A stretch of 64,000 nt of DNA, from NCBI RefSeq assembly GCF_017357425.1, contig NZ_CP014571.1:124001-188000 (forward strand), read 5' to 3'. A program made the position numbers and the translations under genes. How positions within the stretch are numbered: position 1 is the first letter of the stretch; the number at the start of each line of letters is the position of its first letter. Below are positions 49,086-58,152 of the stretch, piece by piece. Origin of the DNA: Arthrobacter sp. D5-1. GTDB lineage: Bacteria > Actinomycetota > Actinomycetes > Actinomycetales > Micrococcaceae. The notes below the pieces were generated by a model, which saw only the letters and a program-made list of their open reading frames with translations, had not been told where the DNA came from and did no database searches.

Positions 49086-49739
49086 TTAGACGGTCGAAGA
49101 ACCCACCAGTCCGCCCTCGTAGGCGATGACAACCAGTTGGGCCCGATCCCGTGCGCCTAGTTTCGTGAGGATTCGACTCACGTAAGTCCGCACAGTGGTT
49201 CGCGTGAGGAACAAGGCGGCCGCAATCTCGTTGTTGGATGCGCCTTGTCCGATGAGGGTCAAGGTTTCGCGTTCGCGGACGGTCAGTCCGCTGATACGGT
49301 CGTGTGCGGCCGGGCGCAGGGTGAAGCGGTCTATGAGACGGCGGGTGATCTCCGGGGCGAGTAGGGCGTTCCCTTCATGGGCGGTACGGATTGCCTTGAG
49401 GATGTCCGGCAGAGGGGCGTTCTTCAGGAGGAACCCTGATGCTCCGTGGCGGAGTGCTTGGTAGACGTAGTCGTCCAGATCGAAGGTGGTCAGCATAACC
49501 AGCCGGGTGCGTGACTTCCGGGAGGCCAGAATGCCTGCAGCCTCAAGCCCGGTCATTCGAGGCATTCGAACATCCATCAGCGCTACGTCGGGTTGATGCT
49601 GGATGATGGCTTCCACTGCCTCTGCACCGTCGGCAACCACGGCGGAGACGGTCATGTCCGGTTCATCGCCGATCAATAAGCGCAGTGACGTCCTGATGTG
49701 AGCATCGTCGTCTGCGATGAGAACACTGATCTCATTCAT
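49086..49739 (-). CDS. NarL/LuxR-family response regulator
   Basis: 217 residues. Receiver domain with acidic pair SVLIADDDAHIR, phospho-acceptor Asp in VALMDVRMPRMTG near residue 54 and Lys in FLLKNAPL; C-terminal LuxR helix-turn-helix LTVRERETLTLIGQGASNNE and AAALFLTRTTVRTYVSRILT. Its start overlaps the kinase gene by 4 bp (ATGA). It should control the ABC genes downstream on the same strand. Confidence 0.93.
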   Translation of the reverse strand: MNEISVLIADDDAHIRTSLRLLIGDEPDMTVSAVVADGAEAVEAIIQHQPDVALMDVRMPRMTGLEAAGILASRKSRTRLVMLTTFDLDDYVYQALRHGASGFLLKNAPLPDILKAIRTAHEGNALLAPEITRRLIDRFTLRPAAHDRISGLTVRERETLTLIGQGASNNEIAAALFLTRTTVRTYVSRILTKLGARDRAQLVVIAYEGGLVGSSTV

Positions 49740-50851
49740 CGGGTTTCCACCCTCCCTGCAGTTCCCGGCAGTGAAACAGCCACGCGGTATCCACTGGCAT
49801 CCCGTCCTGCGTCGAAGGTTCCTCCCAATAACTGAGCCCGTTCACGCATTCCTGTGAGTCCGTGACCGTTCTTGGAAGCCAAAGCTGCCCCCGGGCCGTC
49901 GTCGAGGATGATGATTCTCAGGTGGTCGCCCTCGGTCCTGATAGTGATCCGGCAGGTTTGTGCTCCGGAATGACGGATCACGTTGGTGAGGGCTTCCTGA
50001 ATGATGCGGTAAGCCGTGGTTCGCTGCGCAGCGGGAAGATCCCCGGCGCCTTGATCGGCGTCGATGTGGACTGATATGCCGGCCCGTATGGCCGGCCGGG
50101 AGAGTTCCTGCACCAATTCCACGAGTCTTCCCGGTGGGGCCTCATCAGCAGTTTCATCACGTTCCTGAAGCATCAGGACGTGCAATTCACCCAACGCATC
50201 CCGGGCATCGGACTCAATTCCTTGCAAGGCGGACCGTAGATCGTCGGTGGTGGATGATTTCACATGCGCTACGACGCCGGCCCGCACTCCGATCCCTCCC
50301 AGGGTGTGGGACAGAACATCGTGGATATCGCGGGCGAGGCGGAGCCTTTCCTGAGCCCGGGCATTGCGCTCGGTCTCGTACCGCATGCGTTGAGTGCGGA
50401 TGCCCAGGACCCATGCCGCACCGATGATGACAGCGCCCAGGATGACCCCCCGAATGCTCGCTTCGGCGCCCTCGGCGGACACCAGAAGCAACCATGCGAA
50501 CAGAAGAACTTCCAGCGCGACCAGCCACGTGGGAAACAAGCGGGTGCCGAATCGCTCCGCGGCGACGTAGAGACAGAACCCGGTGACCAGGAAAGGATCC
50601 TCCGTCATTCCGAAGGCCCATCCCACCGCCGTCACAACGCCGGTCCACACGGCTGCAAGCCAAGGAAACCGTGACCGAAGGCAGAGACCCAGGACAAGCA
50701 GTGCGCCAAGGACCAGTTGAACAGGCCTGCCAGGTGGTTCCGGGGGAGCAACGGTGATCCAAAGCCCCGCCACCACAATGAGGCCGATCAATCCGTTCAG
50801 CAGGGCGGGGGCGATCGTCCTGCGGAAAACGGAAGAGCGGGTCTGAGTCAC
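49736..50851 (-). CDS. Sensor histidine kinase (DesK/HisKA_3 type)
   Basis: 371 residues. About five short membrane helices fill the first 145 residues with very little outside the membrane, as in kinases that sense the membrane or a transporter. The phospho-accepting His is in LARDIHDVLSHTLGGIG near residue 185; the HATPase N box is EALTNVIRHSGA and the G box DDGPGAALASKNGHGLTG. Partner of the overlapping response regulator. The stop lies 2 bp from the RpiR-type gene. Confidence 0.93.
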   Translation of the reverse strand: MTQTRSSVFRRTIAPALLNGLIGLIVVAGLWITVAPPEPPGRPVQLVLGALLVLGLCLRSRFPWLAAVWTGVVTAVGWAFGMTEDPFLVTGFCLYVAAERFGTRLFPTWLVALEVLLFAWLLLVSAEGAEASIRGVILGAVIIGAAWVLGIRTQRMRYETERNARAQERLRLARDIHDVLSHTLGGIGVRAGVVAHVKSSTTDDLRSALQGIESDARDALGELHVLMLQERDETADEAPPGRLVELVQELSRPAIRAGISVHIDADQGAGDLPAAQRTTAYRIIQEALTNVIRHSGAQTCRITIRTEGDHLRIIILDDGPGAALASKNGHGLTGMRERAQLLGGTFDAGRDASGYRVAVSLPGTAGRVETR

Positions 50852-50853
50852 AG

Positions 50854-51702
50854 TCAGTACCCCAACTGCTCCCGCAACGCCGTGAGTTGGTGCGACGACT
50901 CCACAGCTTGCTCGTGGTCAACGGACACCAGCGCCTGAACCAGGACATCACTGAGCACAATCGATGGCAACGCCTCAGTGGTCATGCCGGTGGGTGTGTG
51001 TGGAGCGAGGATCACGGCGTCGGACAGGTCGTGCAGGGCGGAGTCGGGTTCGTCCGTCAGTAGAACGGTTGACGCACCAACTGAACGTGCTCGCTTAAGC
51101 AGCACCTCGACGTCGACCGTTACACGTCCCGGCGCGAAGACGACCACCACGTCCTGGTTCCCAAGTTGGAGCAAATCATCCGCGAGCCGGAAGCCGTCGC
51201 TGGAGATGCACCTGGCCCGCCGGCCGATCCTGTTACAGCGCAGGGCCAGGTTGAGGGCGGCAATTCCGGACGCGCCCACACCGTAACTGACAATCGTGGA
51301 ACCTCTCATGAGGAGTTCGACGGCGGGAGCGATCGCCTCCGCCGGGTCGGCGCTGGAGGCGAGTTCCAGCCTGTCCTTGGCCTCGGACCACACGTTGTGC
51401 CAGATGTCTTCGATGCTGGCACCCATGTGGTCGATGCGCTGTTGCATGCGAACTTCCGGCGCCACCGTTGAGGTGAAGGGGGTGGCGATGTCTCTTTTGA
51501 GTTCCTGCAATCCGGAGTATTCCAGCGACTGAACCGTTCGGACCACCGTGGCGCTGCTGGTCCCACTCTCGGCGCCGAGTTCCTGCGCGCTCGCGTAGAG
51601 AAGACGCTCGGGAGAGCTGTTGGTGAGGAACGTGCTCACTGTCCGCTCGGCCTTGGAGAGCTTGTCCCAATGCTCGCGGACACGACCACGCAGGTTAATC
51701 AT
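50854..51702 (-). CDS. MurR/RpiR-family transcriptional regulator
   Basis: 282 residues from ATG 51702 (MINLRGRVREHWDKLSK). The N-terminal RpiR helix-turn-helix contains SAQELGAESGTSSATVVRTV; the C-terminal SIS domain has STIVSYGVGASGIAALNLAL and VVVFAPGRVTVDVEVLLKRA for sugar-phosphate or amino-sugar binding. An upstream in-frame ATG at 51756 adds 18 residues with a GAGGG site, but that segment contains a TAGAAT -10-like box and a GTAAC-N4-GTTAC palindrome, so I prefer the shorter form. Divergent from the acylase/oligopeptide operon, its likely target. Confidence 0.85.
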   Translation of the reverse strand: MINLRGRVREHWDKLSKAERTVSTFLTNSSPERLLYASAQELGAESGTSSATVVRTVQSLEYSGLQELKRDIATPFTSTVAPEVRMQQRIDHMGASIEDIWHNVWSEAKDRLELASSADPAEAIAPAVELLMRGSTIVSYGVGASGIAALNLALRCNRIGRRARCISSDGFRLADDLLQLGNQDVVVVFAPGRVTVDVEVLLKRARSVGASTVLLTDEPDSALHDLSDAVILAPHTPTGMTTEALPSIVLSDVLVQALVSVDHEQAVESSHQLTALREQLGY

Positions 51703-51715
51703 GCCCTGATTTTTC

Positions 51716-51729
51716 GTAACGTCTGTTAC
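51716..51729. promoter_or_regulatory. Candidate RpiR operator
   Basis: Perfect palindrome GTAAC-GTCT-GTTAC. A half-matching copy, GTAAC-GGTT-GTTCC, lies at 51776-51789. Both are in the divergent region between the RpiR gene and the acylase gene. Confidence 0.5.
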
Positions 51730-51851
51730 AGAAGTCACATTGGATGTATTGTTCATTCTAAAGAAGCCCTCACTTGTAACGGTTGTTCCAAAGATACCCC
51801 TTCCCGCCGCGGATGACAGTGAGCCCCAACCGAATGAAAGGCCCTACGGAT

Positions 51852-53039
51852 ATGAGCAACACATCCTTGCGGATCGTGGAGATCTCCGGACCTCCCCTGG
51901 AGCGGGGGAGGCAGTACGGAAACGCTGCCGCAGACCTGATCACCAAAGCCATCGATTTTTACACGGAAGCGTTCCAACAGCAGACGGGACTGACCTGGGA
52001 GCAACTGCGCGGGCGGGCCGAGCGCTGGATGGGGCTGTGCACTGACACTGCGCCGGATCTGGTCACGGAAATGCGCGGCATCGCCGAAGGCAGTGGCCGG
52101 GACGTCCTGGACATCATGGTGCTGAACCTTCGCGGTGAAATCATCTACGACGCTGGCTTCGCCAAGGCGCCTGAACCCGAAGAGCGCGACAACGTGGACG
52201 GGTGCACTTCCTTTGTACTGACCGATGGTGCATCCGGTGATGGCCACATGTACGTCGGCCAAAACTGGGATTGGCGCCACGGAGCACAGGATACCGTGAT
52301 GATCCTGCGGGTTATTCAGGACCCCAAGCCCACGCTGATCATGCAGGTTGAGGCAGGCCAGATTGGCCGGCACGGAGCGAACTCCGCCGGCATTGCCCTC
52401 AACGCCAACGGATTGGGTGGCCGGTTCAACGACGAACTCGGGATGCCGCAGACCTTCATCCGGCGCATGGTGTTGGATCAATCAGAACTTCCGGATGCGT
52501 TGAACACGCTCTTCCGCCAGAAGCCCCACATCGCCAGCAACGCCGTGCTGTCCCACCGCTCCGGATTCTCCATTGACGTGGAAACCACCCCGGGAAGCAA
52601 CGGTTGGATGTACCCGGACACATCCGGGGTGCTGGTGCACGGAAACCACTACGAAGCTTTCATGCCAGTACAACTGGCAGCCACCTACCGTCCGGTCTCC
52701 GTGGATTCCCTCTTCCGGGTTCCACAAGCGCGACGGGGGCTGGAACGGGTCCGCACCGCCACAAGCACCGTGCACTCCCGCGAACTTATCAAGTCAGCGA
52801 TGTCGGACCACCTGGGTTACCCCGAATCCGTGTGCACCCACCCTGACGAGCGCCGCCCCCGTGTCCGACAGTGGTCCACGTTGCTCTCAAGCTGTGTTGA
52901 CCTCACAAGCGGTGACTACCTGGTCACCAACGGAACCCCGTGCGACCACCACTACGAACAAATGCCCTGGAACCTCTACGACGGGCCCGGTTCTGCCCAC
53001 GACTCCCTCAACCCCACCATTGCAGAGGTATCACTGTGA
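51852..53039 (+). CDS. C45-family autoproteolytic acyltransferase/amidohydrolase
   Basis: 395 residues from ATG 51852. GPPLERGRQYGNAAADLI opens a domain like the acyl-CoA:6-aminopenicillanate acyltransferase family; the autocleavage nucleophile is Cys118 in NVDGCTSFVL, followed by GQNWDWR, GRHGANSAGIALNANGLGG and VETTPGSNGWMY, all family hallmarks. These enzymes cleave themselves before Cys and then hydrolyse or transfer N-acyl groups. The stop overlaps the GTG of the binding-protein gene by 3 bp, so acylase and importer are one operon. The acylated peptide or amino acid is unknown. Confidence 0.87.
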   Translation: MSNTSLRIVEISGPPLERGRQYGNAAADLITKAIDFYTEAFQQQTGLTWEQLRGRAERWMGLCTDTAPDLVTEMRGIAEGSGRDVLDIMVLNLRGEIIYDAGFAKAPEPEERDNVDGCTSFVLTDGASGDGHMYVGQNWDWRHGAQDTVMILRVIQDPKPTLIMQVEAGQIGRHGANSAGIALNANGLGGRFNDELGMPQTFIRRMVLDQSELPDALNTLFRQKPHIASNAVLSHRSGFSIDVETTPGSNGWMYPDTSGVLVHGNHYEAFMPVQLAATYRPVSVDSLFRVPQARRGLERVRTATSTVHSRELIKSAMSDHLGYPESVCTHPDERRPRVRQWSTLLSSCVDLTSGDYLVTNGTPCDHHYEQMPWNLYDGPGSAHDSLNPTIAEVSL

Positions 53040-54688
53040 AACGCAACGATAGATTCAAGCCTTTTGCCCGGACCGGCGTGATCGCCGGTGCAGCCGCCTT
53101 CACTCTGGCGATCAGTGCCTGCAACGCGGCAGGTCCGCAAGCCCAGAGCACCCCCACTGATGTTTCCTTCGGTCCTACAACATCTGAAGCTGCAGGCCCG
53201 ATCGACTCCTTCACGTGGATGATCACCCAGGAGCCGGCAACGTTCGATCTGGACAAGGACAGCGGTACGGCCGAGAACACCATCATGTCCAATGTCTGCG
53301 AACGCCTGATGAAACTCCAGCCAGACCTGACCACCACGCCTCATCTGGCAGAGAGCGCCGAATGGACCTCGGACACCACGGTGGTGTTTACGCTCCGGAA
53401 GGACGTGACATTCCACGACGGCACTCCAATGACCGCCGATGACGTGCTCTGGAGCATGCAGCGGCATGCAGCAAAGGGCGCCGACGAATCAGACGAATAC
53501 GCCAACGTCACCGACATGGCCAAGACGGGCGAAAACCAGATCACCGTCACCCTTAAGCAACGCGACGCCATCTTCCTCCAGGCCATGGCCGGTAACGGCG
53601 GTATCGTCCTGAACCGCAAGGTTGTTGAAGCCCAAGGCGCCAACTTCGGGTCGCCGTCGGCTCCTGACGCCTGCTCAGGTCCCCTCAAACTCGAGAAGTG
53701 GTCGGCAGGTTCCAACATCACCCTCACCAAGGCCGCTGACTACTGGGACGCTGACAACGCTTCCCTGACCAGCGCCGTGACTTTCCGCTGGGCTGACGAC
53801 AATGCGATCGTGAATGCCTTGACCAGCGGCGAAGCCCAAGGCGCCTACTTGGACAGCCCTGCCACGGCCGGACCGCTGCAGAAGAGCGACAAGGTCCAGA
53901 TCGCCCAAGGGCCGTCCACCAACGTCTGGTCGCTCATAGCCACCGAGCGCGGAGCTTTGAACGACGAGCGGATCAGGCAGGCATTGTCGCTGGCCCTCAA
54001 CCGGCAGGGTGTAGCCCAGGCAGCATTTGGCGGGCTGGCCAAACCCTGGAAGACGCCGGTGGGTCCGGGCGCTTGGGGCTACGAAGAGCCCACGTTCAGC
54101 AGCGCCTACGAAGCATTGACCGGCGCACCCACGCAGCCGTCCGAGGAAGACCTGAAGAAGGCGAAGAAACTGGTGCAGGAAGCCGGCGTGCCTGCGGAAC
54201 CGATCGTTGTTGCCAACAGCGGCGACTCCATCAGGAACGTCATCTCCAGCGCACTTGTTGAAGCAGCGCAGAAGATCGGGCTGACGGCCGAAATCGTCAC
54301 CATCCCGCGCCAGCAATACGGCGACTTTTACTCGGACGCATCCCTGCGTGCACAAGCAGACCTCTTCTCGGACGAGTACTACATCTCCAAGAACGACCCC
54401 GTGGGCTTCTACAAAAACGGGGCCTCCACGGCCCGGGTGAACTTTGTGAAATTCATCGGCGAGGGCTACGACAACAAGGTCAAGGAAGCCCAGGCCACCA
54501 CCGACGACGCCGCCCGCGCCAAGCTCGCCATCGAACTGGAGAAGCAGTGGACCGACGCCGTGGTCTGGATTCCTGTGGCACACACACCCGCAACCATCGC
54601 CATGGCGAAAGACATCACCGGAGCACCGTCGTCGGCATCGTTCCTCTACTACCCGTGGGCCGCGGACGTCGGCAGCAGCAAGAAGTGA
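53036..54688 (+). CDS. Oligopeptide-type ABC transporter substrate-binding lipoprotein
   Basis: 550 residues from GTG 53036, overlapping the upstream stop. Lipobox LAISAC (Cys29). A family-5 solute-binding fold: TWMITQEPATFDLDKDSGTA, WTSDTTVVFTLRKDVTFHDG with TPMTADDVLWSMQRH, and VARING-type LNRQGVAQAAFGG. It binds a peptide or peptide-like ligand outside the membrane. Its place after a C45 acylase suggests an N-acylated ligand, but import and cleavage could also be independent. Confidence 0.9.
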   Translation: MKRNDRFKPFARTGVIAGAAAFTLAISACNAAGPQAQSTPTDVSFGPTTSEAAGPIDSFTWMITQEPATFDLDKDSGTAENTIMSNVCERLMKLQPDLTTTPHLAESAEWTSDTTVVFTLRKDVTFHDGTPMTADDVLWSMQRHAAKGADESDEYANVTDMAKTGENQITVTLKQRDAIFLQAMAGNGGIVLNRKVVEAQGANFGSPSAPDACSGPLKLEKWSAGSNITLTKAADYWDADNASLTSAVTFRWADDNAIVNALTSGEAQGAYLDSPATAGPLQKSDKVQIAQGPSTNVWSLIATERGALNDERIRQALSLALNRQGVAQAAFGGLAKPWKTPVGPGAWGYEEPTFSSAYEALTGAPTQPSEEDLKKAKKLVQEAGVPAEPIVVANSGDSIRNVISSALVEAAQKIGLTAEIVTIPRQQYGDFYSDASLRAQADLFSDEYYISKNDPVGFYKNGASTARVNFVKFIGEGYDNKVKEAQATTDDAARAKLAIELEKQWTDAVVWIPVAHTPATIAMAKDITGAPSSASFLYYPWAADVGSSKK

Positions 54689-54692
54689 CGCC

Positions 54693-55643
54693 ATGATCCG
54701 TGCAGCAACCCGCATCGCGGGAATGATCCTGACCTTGGTGGTGAGCTCGTTCGTCATCTTCGCCGCGATGTATGCGGCGCCAGGGGACCCGGTCACGTTC
54801 CTGATCGGCAACCCGGAGAACATGACGCCTGAGCGCGTTGCCGAAGTGAAGGCGCAGTACAACCTGGATCAACCGCTCATTGTGCAATACGGGCTCTGGG
54901 CTTCCCAGGCTTTTGTAGGCAACCTCGGCACGTCGTTCCAATATCACCAGCCAGTGGCTGAGCTGATGGCCACCCGGCTTCCGGCAACACTCGCGTTGGT
55001 GGCCATGGCGTCAGTGTTGTTCATCGTGGCCGGTGTTGGCCTGGGCATCCTGTCCGCGCTGCGCCAAGGCAAGCGCACGGACTCCACCATCACGGCAGCC
55101 ACCACGCTGGCGGCCTCTGTTCCTTCATTCGTCATTGGCCTGCTGCTGGTGTCCATCTTCTCCGTGCAACTGGGATGGTTTCCCGTTTCCGGTGCCGGCG
55201 AAGGCTTCTTGGACCGGCTGCACCACCTTGCGCTGCCCGCAGTGGCACTGGCTGTTGGCGCCGTCGCAATTGTCAGCCGGGTGACCCGCCAATCCATGGT
55301 GGAGCAAATCTCCATGGACCACGTGGAGGCGGCCCGCAGCTTCGGGCTGGCGCCCGCCAAACTGATCCGCCGGCACGTTCTCCGCAATGCGTGGGGACCC
55401 ATCCTCACCATGGTGGCGCTTGTGGTGGCCAGCATGCTGGCCGGAACGGTCGTCGTCGAGAGTGTCTTTGGCATTAGCGGCGTCGGCAAGCTGCTGGTGG
55501 ATGCCATCAACACGCACGACTTCCCCGTGGTGCAGGCCGTGCTCCTCTACATGGTCATCACGTACATGGTGGTGACCACCCTGGTGGACCTGGTCCACCC
55601 GCTGCTTGATCCGCGCATCAAGGCAAAGGACAAGAAATCATGA
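54693..55643 (+). CDS. Oligopeptide ABC transporter permease (DppB type)
   Basis: 316 residues, six helices, with the DppB opening AGMILTLVVSSFVIFAAMYA and APGDPVTFLIGNPENMTPER. The EAA loop is MDHVEAARSFGLAPAKLIRR. The start is 4 bp after the binding-protein stop; the end overlaps DppC by 4 bp. Confidence 0.92.
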   Translation: MIRAATRIAGMILTLVVSSFVIFAAMYAAPGDPVTFLIGNPENMTPERVAEVKAQYNLDQPLIVQYGLWASQAFVGNLGTSFQYHQPVAELMATRLPATLALVAMASVLFIVAGVGLGILSALRQGKRTDSTITAATTLAASVPSFVIGLLLVSIFSVQLGWFPVSGAGEGFLDRLHHLALPAVALAVGAVAIVSRVTRQSMVEQISMDHVEAARSFGLAPAKLIRRHVLRNAWGPILTMVALVVASMLAGTVVVESVFGISGVGKLLVDAINTHDFPVVQAVLLYMVITYMVVTTLVDLVHPLLDPRIKAKDKKS

Positions 55644-56503
55644 GCTCCCTTTCGACGTCCACGCTGGCGTCCACCCCGGTTATCGGCAGGAAGAAGCGCG
55701 ACGTTGCCTACCTTCTGAGCCTCGGCTTCCTCATCGTTGTGGTTGTTGCCGCTCTGCTTGCACCGTGGGTGGCCCCGTACGCCGCCAACGCCGTGGACTT
55801 CACCGCGATCTGGCAGGCGCCGGGTGCAGCGCACCTGCTCGGTACTGACCAGGTTGGCCAGGACTTGTTCTCCCGGCTCATCCACGGCGCCCGCGAATCG
55901 TTGCTCGGACCCCTTGCACTCTTGGCGCTGGCTACGGTGTTCGGGGTGACGATCGGAACCGTCGCGGCCTGGAACGGTGGCTGGATCGATGTCCTCCTGG
56001 CGCGCATCACCGATGTCATGTTCGCCTTCCCCGGGCTTTTGTTTGTGGTTTTGGTCATCGCCGTCTTTGGCAAAGGACCCGCGACGGCGATTGTCGCCTT
56101 GGCGCTCGCCTACGCACCGGTGATCGCCAAGTTCACGAGGTCGTTGGCGTTGGCCGAGATGGCCCGGCCCTACGTGGATGCCTACCGCGTGCAGGGTGTA
56201 GGCGGATTCTTCCTGTGCGTCCGCTACATCATCCCCAACCTGACGCCACCGCTCCTCGGCTATCTTGTGGTGCTGTTCGGCGAAGGCCTCATGAGCCTCG
56301 CGACGCTCAGCTTCCTGGGATTCGGCGCACAACCGCCCAGCTCCGAGTGGGGACTCATGGTCCAGGAAGGCCAGTCCGGCATCATCCAAGGCCACATCTG
56401 GCCGACGCTGGTTCCCGGCGCCGCCATCGCCGCCGTTGTGGTGGCCGTCAACGTGGTGGGCGTGCGGCTGTCCGACCGCCTGAACTCCCGGTTTGAGAGG
56501 TAG
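55640..56503 (+). CDS. Oligopeptide ABC transporter permease (DppC type)
   Basis: 287 residues, six helices, DppC signature HLLGTDQVGQDLFSRLIHGARES near residue 70 and EAA loop RPYVDAYRVQGVGGFFLCVR. Overlaps DppB by 4 bp; the first ATPase follows 4 bp after its stop. Confidence 0.92.
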   Translation: MSSLSTSTLASTPVIGRKKRDVAYLLSLGFLIVVVVAALLAPWVAPYAANAVDFTAIWQAPGAAHLLGTDQVGQDLFSRLIHGARESLLGPLALLALATVFGVTIGTVAAWNGGWIDVLLARITDVMFAFPGLLFVVLVIAVFGKGPATAIVALALAYAPVIAKFTRSLALAEMARPYVDAYRVQGVGGFFLCVRYIIPNLTPPLLGYLVVLFGEGLMSLATLSFLGFGAQPPSSEWGLMVQEGQSGIIQGHIWPTLVPGAAIAAVVVAVNVVGVRLSDRLNSRFER

Positions 56504-56507
56504 GAAA

Positions 56508-57317
56508 ATGCTGCTCGACATAGACAATCTGAGCCTCACCATCACCACGAATGGCCTCAGCCACCAAATCCTGGACCAAGTGAGCCTCTCCGTTGACGCC
56601 GGGGAAGTGGTGGGCCTGGTGGGCGAGTCCGGTTCCGGTAAGTCCACCACCGCGCGAGCCGTGCTGAGGCTGTATCCCGAAACGGCCCGCGTCGACGGTT
56701 CCATCATGGTGAGTGGGACGGAAGTCCTGTCCGCCTCCAAAGATGAGCTCCACCGCGTTCGATCGTCCGAAGCCGCGATGATCCATCAGGACCCGCGGGC
56801 GGCGCTCAACCCGGTGCGGCGGATCGGCGACTCGCTGACTGAGCGGCTGGTCCACGTGCTGGGTGTCAGCCGTTCGGATGCTGCCGCGGCTGGGCTGGAA
56901 CTCCTTGCCGCTGTGGGGATCCGGCAGCCTGAAGAGCGGATGCGCCAGTACCCGCACGAGCTCTCCGGCGGCATGCTTCAGCGGGTTGTCATTGCCGCGG
57001 CGCTCACCGGACAGCCAAAACTGCTGCTGGCAGACGAGGCCACCAGCGCGCTGGACGTGACTACCCAAGCCGAAGTCCTGGCGATCCTGCGGGACCTTCA
57101 GACGCAGCGCGGCCTGGGAGTTCTCCTCATCACCCACGACCTCCACCTGGCAGCCGCGTACTGCGACCGCGTGTACGTGATGTACCGCGGGCGGATCGTG
57201 GAGGAACTGCGCGGCAACGACCTCTTCCACGGGGCGCAACACGAATACACCCGCCGGCTGTTGTCGGCCGTTCCCGCAATCGGCCACCTCCCCAATACAG
57301 AAAGCAGGGCATCATGA
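56508..57317 (+). CDS. Oligopeptide ABC transporter ATPase (DppD type)
   Basis: 269 residues from ATG 56508. Walker A GESGSGKSTT, signature HELSGGMLQRV, Walker B LLLADEATSALD, H-loop ITHDLHLAA. It is shorter than most DppD proteins, lacking most of the C-terminal oligopeptide-ATPase extension. The gene overlaps the second ATPase by 4 bp. Confidence 0.92.
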   Translation: MLLDIDNLSLTITTNGLSHQILDQVSLSVDAGEVVGLVGESGSGKSTTARAVLRLYPETARVDGSIMVSGTEVLSASKDELHRVRSSEAAMIHQDPRAALNPVRRIGDSLTERLVHVLGVSRSDAAAAGLELLAAVGIRQPEERMRQYPHELSGGMLQRVVIAAALTGQPKLLLADEATSALDVTTQAEVLAILRDLQTQRGLGVLLITHDLHLAAAYCDRVYVMYRGRIVEELRGNDLFHGAQHEYTRRLLSAVPAIGHLPNTESRAS

Positions 57318-58135
57318 GCGAGCACGTCCTCGAGGTCGACGGGCTGCAGAAGGCGTTCCGCGTGGGTGCGGGCAACGTTGTAGCCTGCAACAACGTCAGC
57401 TTCGCCATTCCGCCGGGCGGTTCCATGGGGCTGGTGGGGGAGTCGGGGTCCGGGAAGAGCACCATCGCCCGCATGCTGGTGGGACTTGAAACGCCCGACG
57501 CCGGCACTATCCACGTGCGGGGACGGCAGCTTGGGACGCGGGAACGGGGACGTGCGGCCCGCCTGCGGCGTGCCAAGGAAATCCAGATGGTGTTCCAGGA
57601 TCCGTACGGCTCATTGGACCGGCGGCTGACCGTTGCACAGTGTTTGGATCAGGCGATGCGGTTGCATGGGGTTTCTGGTTCTTCGCGTGTTGCTGCGCTG
57701 TTGGATCAGGTTGGCTTGCTGGCGAAGCATGGTGACTCCAAGCCGCACCAGCTCAGCGGCGGTCAGCGGCAACGCGTGGCGATTGCCCGGTGCTTGGCCA
57801 TTGAGCCGTCGGTGATGGTGCTGGACGAGGCTGTGTCCGCGTTGGATGTTTCGGTGCAGGCCCAGATCCTTGCCCTGTTGAACGAGATCCGTTCTTCGTC
57901 CGGGATCGCGCTGTTGTTCGTAAGCCACGACCTCGCCGTGGTTTCCGAGGTCACGGACGACGTGCTGGTTATGTACCGGGGGTCGATCCTCGAGCAGGGA
58001 CCCACGGGGCGGGTGCTGAATGCGCCGGAGCACAGTTACACGAAGCTGCTGATCTCCTCTATGCCTGGGCCGGGGTGGGAACCGAAGGATGTGCTGCAGA
58101 GGCGGGCGGCGTTCGAGGCGGAGGTGGGGGTGTGA
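57314..58135 (+). CDS. Oligopeptide ABC transporter ATPase (DppF type)
   Basis: 273 residues. Walker A GESGSGKST, MVFQDPYGSLDRRLTV, signature HQLSGGQRQRVAIARCLA, Walker B VMVLDEAVSALD, H-loop VSHDLAVVSE. It completes a five-component importer with the binding protein and two permeases. Codon use becomes richer in GTTG-type codons in the last third, without a frame change. Confidence 0.92.
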   Translation: MSEHVLEVDGLQKAFRVGAGNVVACNNVSFAIPPGGSMGLVGESGSGKSTIARMLVGLETPDAGTIHVRGRQLGTRERGRAARLRRAKEIQMVFQDPYGSLDRRLTVAQCLDQAMRLHGVSGSSRVAALLDQVGLLAKHGDSKPHQLSGGQRQRVAIARCLAIEPSVMVLDEAVSALDVSVQAQILALLNEIRSSSGIALLFVSHDLAVVSEVTDDVLVMYRGSILEQGPTGRVLNAPEHSYTKLLISSMPGPGWEPKDVLQRRAAFEAEVGV

Positions 58136-58152
58136 GGGGGCGTAGTTTGCCG

